This document shows, in pieces, positions 1-5,220 of a DNA stretch of 9,840 nt (position 1 is the stretch's first letter; each line of letters opens with the position of its first letter). The position numbers and the translations under genes are program-made. Source of the stretch: Dehalococcoidia bacterium (GTDB taxonomy: Bacteria; Chloroflexota; Dehalococcoidia; GIF9; AB-539-J10); assembly GCA_030606385.1 (NCBI GenBank), contig JAUWGN010000023.1, positions 1 to 9,840 of the forward strand, read 5' to 3'. The notes under the pieces were generated by a model. That model worked only from the letters and a program-made list of their open reading frames with translations, had not been told where the DNA came from and made no database searches.

Positions 1-1069
1 CTATGTCTCCATCCTTGACAAGATAGTTTTTCCCCTCTGTTCTGAGCATGCCTCTTTTCCTGGCCTCAGCTAGATTGCCGCACTTCTGTAAATCATTGTA
101 GCTGATTACCTCAGCTCGGATGAATCCTCTTTCCATGTCAGAGTGGATTTTACCCGCTGCCTTCAGTGCTAACGTACCACTGGGAATAGCCCAGGCTTTT
201 AACTCAGCAGAGGCTGTGGTGAAAAAGGAAATGAATCCTAGAAGGTGGTAAGAAAGATCGACAATTCGATCAACCATGGAGGTAGTTAGCCCCATGGCTT
301 CACGAAATTCTGCAGCTTCGGTGTCGCTGAGCTGAGCTAATTCCATTTCTATCTTTCCGCACAAGGCTACTATGGCAAATTGGGGGTAGGCAGAATTCAG
401 CTCGTTTTCCAGCAATGTGGCTTGCGGTATTTGTTCCTCTCCAATGTTGAGAATAACCATCATTGGTTTAACTGTGAGAAATTGGTAGTTGGATAATGCC
501 TTTAGCTCCTCTTTAGTGACATCTTGTTGCCGTATAGGTATATCCTTTTCCAGCCCCGATTTTATTTTCTGTAGTAAGTGTTGTTCCTTCAAATATGCTT
601 CACGCTCTGATGCTTTAGCTCCTTTTAGAGCCTCTTCTAGTTTTACCAGTCTCTTTTCAATTATAGTCAAATCCGAAAATGCAAGCTCTAAATCTAAGTT
701 AGCTATATCTCGATCAGGGTTTATGCTTCCTTCAGGGTGAGGAAGCTTTTCATCTTCAAAAGCGCGAACTACTTGAAATAAAGCATCAGCAGTAGTCAGG
801 TAATTTAGAAATTCTGCTTCTATCGCTCCACTGCGGTGTGGAGATTTGGAGAAGCCGGCAATATCCACATAACTGACTTCAGCCGGAATGGTTTTCTTAG
901 GCTGAAACATATTTTGAAGTACCCCTAATCGTAAATCGGGTACTTTGGTTATCCCTACATTAGGTGTCAGTGATGAAGAATAAGCGCTAACTTCAGCCTT
1001 GCCTTTGGTCAAAGCGTTAAAAATAGTTGTTTTTCCACTTTTGGGTAAGCCTGTAATGGCAATTTTCAT
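1..1069 (-). CDS. ychF: YchF/OLA1-family ribosome-associated ATPase (3' end cut by window)
   Basis: TRAFAC-class P-loop NTPase of the Obg/YchF group; family members bind ribosomes and prefer ATP to GTP. In the 356 codons visible I read a P-loop GLPKSGKTT (residues 7-15), switch II DIAGF (69-73), the ATP-specifying NxxE motif as NIGE (208-211) in place of NKxD, a charged helical stretch between them (roughly 125-185) that fits the coiled-coil insertion, and a C-terminal TGS/DUF933 part ending in the family signature AAGKIHSD, ERGFIRAE and YLVKDGDI. By comparison with the 363-residue E. coli protein about seven residues lie beyond the left edge. The ATG at 1069 starts the first beta strand directly (MKIAITG) and has no in-frame alternative nearby. 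No SD precedes it; an extended -10 lies six bases upstream. Oddity: the normally invariant switch II stretch after DIAG is strongly altered (FSKSPHRSGAIEAEF). Family assignment is firm; conserved function is inferred. Confidence 0.92.
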   Translation of the reverse strand, partial: MKIAITGLPKSGKTTIFNALTKGKAEVSAYSSSLTPNVGITKVPDLRLGVLQNMFQPKKTIPAEVSYVDIAGFSKSPHRSGAIEAEFLNYLTTADALFQVVRAFEDEKLPHPEGSINPDRDIANLDLELAFSDLTIIEKRLVKLEEALKGAKASEREAYLKEQHLLQKIKSGLEKDIPIRQQDVTKEELKALSNYQFLTVKPMMVILNIGEEQIPQATLLENELNSAYPQFAIVALCGKIEMELAQLSDTEAAEFREAMGLTTSMVDRIVDLSYHLLGFISFFTTASAELKAWAIPSGTLALKAAGKIHSDMERGFIRAEVISYNDLQKCGNLAEARKRGMLRTEGKNYLVKDGDI

Positions 1070-1075
1070 ATGCAC

Positions 1076-1084
1076 ATTTTACCA
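1076..1084 (-). promoter_or_regulatory. Extended -10 promoter of ychF
   Basis: Read on the minus strand: TGG then TAAAAT (five of six bases match TATAAT), with the TG of an extended -10. Only six bases (GTGCAT) separate the hexamer from the ATG at 1069, so normal spacing puts transcription start on or next to the A of the ATG. I see no good -35 at 16-18 bp, which an extended -10 can tolerate. No SD-like purine run precedes the ATG. Confidence 0.5.
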
Positions 1085-1126
1085 CAACTTTGAATTTAAA
1101 CTTGATGGTAGAGGTAATCAATGCCA

Positions 1127-1135
1127 TGATAAAAT
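1127..1135 (+). promoter_or_regulatory. Extended -10 promoter of holA
   Basis: TGA followed by TAAAAT (five of six to consensus), an extended -10 of the same form as the ychF promoter on the opposite strand. Seven bases (ACAAAAG) separate it from the ATG at 1143, predicting a start near 1142 and a leaderless or one-base-leader mRNA. TTGATG at 1102-1107 resembles a -35, but its 22-bp spacing is too long to count. Confidence 0.5.
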
Positions 1136-1142
1136 ACAAAAG

Positions 1143-2177
1143 ATGTTCTACATCCTTTATGGGGAAGACGATTTCTCTATTCACCAGGCTTTGGGTGAGA
1201 TCAAGGAAGGATTAGGTGATGCCGAAACACTGGCAGTTAACACTGTGAGCTTGGATGGTGAACATTTGACTTTGAACGAGCTCAGGCATAATTGCGACAC
1301 TGTTCCTTTCCTATCGCCATATCGGTTGGTGGTGGTTAATAGCTTGCTCAAGCATTTTGAGCCAAGAAGAGGCGAGCTGCGCTCTGGCAGCCGTGCTGTT
1401 ACCAAAACTGATGATAAGTTGAAGGAATGGAAAGATCTGGCTTCTTATATTAAGCAAATGACACCAACCACGGCATTGGTGCTAATCGATGGTAAATTAA
1501 ACAAACAAAATCCCTTATTGAAGGAGCTTTCACCATTGGCTGAATCGAGGGGTTTCTCCCGGCTGCAACATAAAAGGTTAACGACCTGGATACAGCAATG
1601 GGTGACTAAAAAGAACGGCGCTATTACACCTGAAGCAACAGACTTGCTTGCTCAGCTTATCGGTGGGAACCTATGGGCGATGAGCAACGAAATCGATAAA
1701 CTTCTCCTTTATGCTCAGGGACGCAGCATCGAGGAGAATGATGTCAGACAATTGGTAAGCTATGCGCAGGAAGCCAATATTTTTGTGTTGGTAGATGCTG
1801 CGCTTGAAAGACGACCCGAAGTAGCTCACAGGATACTTCATCGATTGTATCAAGAAGGAGCTTCGTCCGCTTATGTCTTAGTCATGATTACCAGGCAACT
1901 TCGCTTGATAGTACAAACTAAGGAATTGAGTTCACGATTGTCACCAAGTCAAATCCAGGCTAAATTAGGCTTGAAAAGTTACGCTTTGGATAAGACGCTT
2001 GACCAGGCCAAATCATACGACTTTGAACGTATAAAGCAAGCATACGGCAGGCTGTTAGAGGCTGATGTGGATATTAAGACGGGTAGATATAATGACCGGA
2101 TTGCGCTCGAGCTATTAATAGCCGAGTTGTGCTATAGCAAAGGGACACACTCTAACAACGTTGTAGAAAGATATTAA
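1143..2177 (+). CDS. holA: DNA polymerase III subunit delta (clamp-loader subunit)
   Basis: Delta subunit of the clamp loader, which opens the sliding beta clamp during replication. The 344-residue length is typical of the family. The N-terminus MFYILYGEDDF matches the usual start of the AAA+-like domain (Y/F-x-L-x-G-x-D/E-x-F). A Walker-B-like hydrophobic strand with LIDG sits at about 114-117, a helical middle domain contains GGNLWAMSNEIDKLLLY, and the C-terminal collar domain begins near NIFVLVDAALERR (about 212-224) and ends with DIKTGRYNDRIALELLIAELC, a strong delta signature. The reading frame is open further upstream to 999, but that part overlaps ychF on the other strand and has no homology-like sequence; 1143 gives the right N-terminus. 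There is no SD at proper spacing; see the extended -10. The gene diverges from ychF, and its stop overlaps the stop of the convergent mscS gene. Confidence 0.93.
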   Translation: MFYILYGEDDFSIHQALGEIKEGLGDAETLAVNTVSLDGEHLTLNELRHNCDTVPFLSPYRLVVVNSLLKHFEPRRGELRSGSRAVTKTDDKLKEWKDLASYIKQMTPTTALVLIDGKLNKQNPLLKELSPLAESRGFSRLQHKRLTTWIQQWVTKKNGAITPEATDLLAQLIGGNLWAMSNEIDKLLLYAQGRSIEENDVRQLVSYAQEANIFVLVDAALERRPEVAHRILHRLYQEGASSAYVLVMITRQLRLIVQTKELSSRLSPSQIQAKLGLKSYALDKTLDQAKSYDFERIKQAYGRLLEADVDIKTGRYNDRIALELLIAELCYSKGTHSNNVVERY

Positions 2178-3088
2178 GATGTCTTCTTACTCTTCTTGGT
2201 AGCTGTGGATTTCCCGGATGGCTGCTTAGCCGCTTCCATTTCAGGGATAGCATTGCCAAAGTAAACTTTGGTATGAGGCCATGGAATCTCAATTCCTTCA
2301 ACATCGAATGTTCTCTTAAGCCGAAGCCTTAACTCGCCCATCACAGCCCATTGCTTTATTGGTTTGGTATCCCCCAATATTTTGATGTCAATGCCGGAAT
2401 CCCCGAGATTATCTACTCTGAGCACCTGTGGTGTGGTGATAAAGTCTGCCTTCCATTTAGGCTCCTCAGCCATTTCCTTGCATACTTTATTTGTGACTTT
2501 GATAACACGGTCAAGGTCCTCTCCGTAAGCCACTGAGATATTCAGGTTTACTCTGGAATACCCTTTGGTGAAATTACTGGCTGTTTTAATTTCGCCGTTG
2601 GGAATGGAATGAACTATACCGTCCAGGTCTCTAAGAACGGTGCGGCGTAGACCTACTTCCTCTACGAAGCCAGCAATACCAGCGACTCTAACCACATCAC
2701 CGACATCATATTGGTCCTCTAACAAGATAAAAATGCCACTGAGATAATCTCTGACTAAACTTTGAGCACCGAAGCCAATAGCGATGGCTAGAATGCCGAG
2801 TCCAGCTAACAGTGCAGTGATGTTTATTCCGAATTCGGGAAGGATAGTGACCAGAGCGAAAATTATGATTACGCCCAGGCCTACTTTTATCAACACTGAA
2901 GACAAAGTATCGCTTCTCTGTTTTATCTCTTCTTCAAGCTCCCCCTTCATACGTTGTGCCACTGTCCTCTTGATTATCAGTGGTATGAGATGACGCAACG
3001 CAAAATATACAGCAGCAGCGATGGCAATGATGATTAGAATCCTGATACCGCTACCTTCAAGCCACGTTGTAGTGAATATCTCAGCCAT
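2174..3088 (-). CDS. MscS-family small-conductance mechanosensitive channel
   Basis: Inner-membrane channel that opens under membrane tension to release solutes on hypo-osmotic shock. In this 304-residue reading I see TM1 at about 15-39 (RILIIIAIAAAVYFALRHL), TM2 at about 62-83, and the pore-lining TM3 at about 91-123, rich in Gly/Ala (TALLAGLGILAIAIGFGAQ), running into LSGIFILLEDQYDVGD, the classic join to the cytoplasmic beta domain. The vestibule region follows (RRTVLRDLDGIVHSIPNGEI), then the alpha-beta C-terminal domain and a Lys/Ser/Thr-rich tail (KSTATKKSKKTS). An ATG at 3109 would add seven residues, but it lies inside a -10-like TATGAT (3110-3105) and has no SD; the ATG at 3088 has AGGG six bases upstream, so I prefer it. 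The beta-CASP gene ends 54 bp upstream in the same orientation, so the two may be co-transcribed. The stop overlaps that of holA. Confidence 0.92.
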   Translation of the reverse strand: MAEIFTTTWLEGSGIRILIIIAIAAAVYFALRHLIPLIIKRTVAQRMKGELEEEIKQRSDTLSSVLIKVGLGVIIIFALVTILPEFGINITALLAGLGILAIAIGFGAQSLVRDYLSGIFILLEDQYDVGDVVRVAGIAGFVEEVGLRRTVLRDLDGIVHSIPNGEIKTASNFTKGYSRVNLNISVAYGEDLDRVIKVTNKVCKEMAEEPKWKADFITTPQVLRVDNLGDSGIDIKILGDTKPIKQWAVMGELRLRLKRTFDVEGIEIPWPHTKVYFGNAIPEMEAAKQPSGKSTATKKSKKTS

Positions 3089-3142
3089 AACCAACCCTAC
3101 ATTTATCATAGAATTGTTTAAAGTGCAACTCTTGGTTAGAGG

Positions 3143-4738
3143 TCATAGCTTGATTGGCACTCCGATTTTGGGTATGCGGACTTGCATAGTGGAGCTGAGT
3201 TTACTGGCAAAGAATCTGGGATGTTCTGTATGTATTGGGATAACAACCTCTGGACTTATAGCCTCTATCAGTTCTAGTAGCTCTGGGCCTGAAGCGTGTC
3301 CAGAGCTGTGAAAGCCCTGTTCACTTGCTGCTACTTTGCCTGTTTTTGCGCTGGGAATACCTACGGGTAGCAACTTGAAATGTGCTAGCCATTGTTTCAA
3401 TCTCTTAACATCAATACGTTGCTCTTCATCGAATGCTTCGCTTGAGGAGTAAATATAAACCCCACCTTCACCAGGGCAAATGTCAATCAATTTGTTAATA
3501 TCCCAAAAGCTGAAGCAGAGGATGTAATCTCCTTGAGCTCGTCTAATATCATCGGGGTGGACACATTTCCCTTTTTTCCTGTATTGAGTGTATAAATGCT
3601 TCTCCCAATCTACAGCACTTCTTGCTTCTGTATATAAAGTAATTGTCTCATCTTCAACGGGGTCAGGAATTTCATCCATTACCAGGTGAACGGATTGTAA
3701 CAGATAGGCATCTCTTGGCAGTATTACCAGTTTTCGATTGCATTGCCTGGCGACCTCTGTGAACGTGAGCAGCCTTTCCAGGTTTCTGGGACCAAAATCA
3801 GCTATTACCAGCTTGCCCTGGGCTTCTAATACCTTGTTGAGTGCATTGTTAACGACCATTTCTTCTGTGATATTGCTGCCTTCTTCCTTGATGTTTGTTC
3901 CTTCGCACAGTAGCACGATCGGATGAAGGGCTTTTGCCTCGTTGATAAATTTCCTGGTCAGATGCCCCATTTTGCCGTGGAGACGCAGGTCACCGGTATA
4001 AACTACCCAACCCTGGCTGGTCTTGACAGCAAAGGCGGTTGCTCCATATATAGAGTGGTCAACAGGAAAATTCCTGATTGCCAGATTGCCAATCGTGGTA
4101 ATGGTTATTGGCTGCTTGGGCTCTATCTTCCTGCCGGTACGGTCAGTAGGGCATGTGTTCCAGAATTTACTGGCTTCGGCAGTTAGCAGTTTTGCGTCAG
4201 TGAAGCAAAATTGCCTTTGAATTGAGCGATATTTGTGAGAGTCCCTCGAGATAAGGCGTCCCTCTTGTTCTTTTCTTTCCCGAGGAATGGCATAGCATAC
4301 CTCTTTTTCGAAATCTCCTCTGATTGAATCTTGAATTGCCTTAACCAAAAATGCTGTGGTTGTGCTACAGACAATGGGAATATCATGGTGTAAAAAAGAT
4401 ATGTGCCCGCTATGGTCAAGGTGAGCATGGGAGAGTAGCACAGCATCTAGATGTATTTCTCTGATCCTGGTGTTTGGACTTACTCTATCCCATACGTTTT
4501 CCCAGGAAGGTTCAAGGTCCCGCCGATATATGCCTTTAACAGCGGGAAGGAGACCAGTTTCAAATAAATCAGCTAATCCTCTGGCACTGCGAGGCTTTAG
4601 ATATTCTTCGAAGTATTGAGACCAGAGGTTGTAATTGATGCCAAAATCAAAAGATATAACGGTCTCATCGGCTTCAAGTAAAATCTTGTTTCCGCCGATT
4701 GTTGCTGCACCGCCGTAAATTGTGATACTTACGGCCAA
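3143..4738 (-). CDS. Beta-CASP metallo-beta-lactamase hydrolase, RNase J-like (probable ribonuclease)
   Basis: Metallo-beta-lactamase-fold protein with a beta-CASP insertion, the architecture of RNase J and CPSF-type nucleases that process RNA from ends or internally. Visible motifs: HAHLDH (104-109, metal motif 2), H228 in PVDHSIYG (motif 3), D250 in TGDLRLHG (motif 4), acidic beta-CASP motif A in LLCEGTN (E279), H481 in SSGHAS and H503 in IPIHTEHP. All expected metal ligands are therefore present and the enzyme should be active. It differs from standard RNase J: about 60 residues rich in aromatic and charged positions (35-95) separate the first strands from the HxHxDH motif, and motif A has Glu where RNase J usually has Asp. 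The start is TTG at 4738, supported by AAGGA six bases upstream and by MAVSITIYGGAATIGG, the normal first strand of the fold. Substrate is unknown; RNA is inferred from the family. Confidence 0.85.
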   Translation of the reverse strand: MAVSITIYGGAATIGGNKILLEADETVISFDFGINYNLWSQYFEEYLKPRSARGLADLFETGLLPAVKGIYRRDLEPSWENVWDRVSPNTRIREIHLDAVLLSHAHLDHSGHISFLHHDIPIVCSTTTAFLVKAIQDSIRGDFEKEVCYAIPRERKEQEGRLISRDSHKYRSIQRQFCFTDAKLLTAEASKFWNTCPTDRTGRKIEPKQPITITTIGNLAIRNFPVDHSIYGATAFAVKTSQGWVVYTGDLRLHGKMGHLTRKFINEAKALHPIVLLCEGTNIKEEGSNITEEMVVNNALNKVLEAQGKLVIADFGPRNLERLLTFTEVARQCNRKLVILPRDAYLLQSVHLVMDEIPDPVEDETITLYTEARSAVDWEKHLYTQYRKKGKCVHPDDIRRAQGDYILCFSFWDINKLIDICPGEGGVYIYSSSEAFDEEQRIDVKRLKQWLAHFKLLPVGIPSAKTGKVAASEQGFHSSGHASGPELLELIEAISPEVVIPIHTEHPRFFASKLSSTMQVRIPKIGVPIKL

Positions 4739-4841
4739 AGCTGATCCTTCTGGTATACCAACTTAGCACTTAGTTCAATAAAATCCGAGGCAGCAGCAAA
4801 TTTGCCTTGCATTCAAAAGTAATGATATAAGATACACATAC

Positions 4842-4850
4842 AGTATAACA
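4842..4850 (-). promoter_or_regulatory. Candidate promoter (extended -10) for the beta-CASP gene
   Basis: On the minus strand TGT precedes TATACT (five of six to TATAAT), an extended -10. No convincing -35 is found 17 bp upstream. Predicted transcription start is near 4835, leaving a leader of about 95 bases before the TTG start at 4738. That leader includes a 10-bp perfect palindrome TGGTATACCA (4751-4760) just upstream of the SD. Confidence 0.35.
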
Positions 4851-4905
4851 AAAACGGAAGATTATGAAGAGGCACGTAACCCTCCCCTTCTAAGCTGATA
4901 ACCGT

Positions 4906-4928
4906 AGGGCGGAGAAAACCTCCGCCCT
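4906..4928 (-). terminator. Strong GC hairpin, terminator-like, downstream of the zinc-ribbon gene
   Basis: Perfect inverted repeat: nine-base arms AGGGCGGAG and CTCCGCCCT with a five-base loop (AAAAC on the plus strand, GTTTT on the minus). It lies about 45 bases past the zinc-ribbon stop and would form a very stable RNA stem. On the minus strand the following bases are TACGGTTATC, so the U-run of a classical Rho-independent terminator is missing. It may be a 3'-end protecting stem or a weak terminator. The structure is certain at sequence level; the role is inferred. Confidence 0.4.
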
Positions 4929-4929
4929 C

Positions 4930-4948
4930 ATTTAAGCAATGCTTAAAT
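4930..4948 (-). repeat. AT-rich 8-bp inverted repeat next to the GC hairpin
   Basis: Arms ATTTAAGC and GCTTAAAT around a three-base loop, perfect over eight pairs. It is separated by a single base from the GC hairpin at 4906-4928 and lies 25 bases after the zinc-ribbon stop codon. The pair would form tandem stem-loops in the 3' end of that transcript. It could equally be a protein-binding palindrome in DNA. Confidence 0.5.
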
Positions 4949-4973
4949 TTCCCGGTGGGATAAGTAACTTTGT

Positions 4974-5117
4974 TTAGCCTTTGCCGATGCGGAATACCTT
5001 TGTGCCGCACCTGGGGCAAACGCCTTGTACTGCCGGGCGCTTGTTCTTGAGTGTAACGTTTCTCGGGTTCCTAATCTCGACCTTAGCTCGACACTTCACA
5101 CAGTAAGCTGTTGCCAT
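4974..5117 (-). CDS. DUF5679-type small zinc-ribbon protein (47 residues)
   Basis: A 47-codon gene running from ATG at 5117 to TAA at 4974. The protein starts MATAYCVKCRAKVEIRNP, continues VTLKNKRPAVQG and ends CPRCGTKVFRIGKG. Four cysteines in two CxxC knuckles (C6/C9 and C34/C37) form a zinc ribbon, and the linker is basic. The sequence closely resembles what I recall of DUF5679 proteins, which have no assigned function; nucleic-acid or ribosome binding would be a guess from fold and charge. Evidence that it is a real gene: an optimal SD AGGAGGG (5131-5125) seven bases before the ATG, a good sigma70 promoter further upstream, and an intact motif-bearing frame. It stands alone between lepA, which ends 103 bp upstream, and the beta-CASP gene, all in the same orientation, with its own promoter and hairpins behind it. 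Confidence 0.88.
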   Translation of the reverse strand: MATAYCVKCRAKVEIRNPRNVTLKNKRPAVQGVCPRCGTKVFRIGKG

Positions 5118-5155
5118 AGCTCAACCCTCCTTTTTTATTACTTTGCGTAGCTAGC

Positions 5156-5185
5156 AGAATAACAAACCTACAATTTGGATGTCAA
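5156..5185 (-). promoter_or_regulatory. Sigma70-type promoter of the zinc-ribbon gene
   Basis: On the minus strand a perfect -35 TTGACA (5185-5180) is followed after 18 bp by TATTCT (5161-5156, four of six), which is preceded by TGT (5164-5162), an extended -10. Predicted start is near 5149, giving a leader of about 32 bases that contains the AGGAGGG SD. This is the best -35 I found in the window and suggests strong expression independent of lepA. Confidence 0.6.
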
Positions 5186-5220
5186 TAGTTTAAACACAAA
5201 AATTAAATAAATTACCAAGC

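Noticed and set aside
1110..1128. AGAGG followed by a two-codon ORF ATG-CCA-TGA just upstream of holA, as a possible regulatory mini-ORF.
   Set aside because: The predicted transcript starts after it, near 1142, so it would not be in the mRNA; the sequence is short enough to be chance.
999..1142. Upstream extension of holA to an ATG at 999.
   Set aside because: It lies on top of the ychF N-terminal coding sequence and promoter, and the protein does not resemble the delta subunit until residue 49 of that frame (ATG 1143).
3089..3109. Longer mscS N-terminus from ATG 3109.
   Set aside because: No SD, and the codon is embedded in a -10-like TATGAT; ATG 3088 has AGGG at suitable distance.
4751..4760. 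Perfect 10-bp palindrome TGGTATACCA as an operator, or its TGG-TATACC as the promoter of the beta-CASP gene.
   Set aside because: Ten base pairs is weak alone, and a start from this -10 would cut away the AAGGA SD; no second half-site or cognate regulator is visible.
4739..4973. A riboswitch, T-box or known structured RNA in the longest non-coding gap.
   Set aside because: Only two simple hairpins are apparent; I recognise no T-box, riboswitch or tRNA-like consensus.
4813..5019. A 68-codon minus-strand frame overlapping the zinc-ribbon gene's 3' half.
   Set aside because: It is out of frame with the motif-bearing zinc-ribbon gene, has no SD and shows no domain-like pattern.
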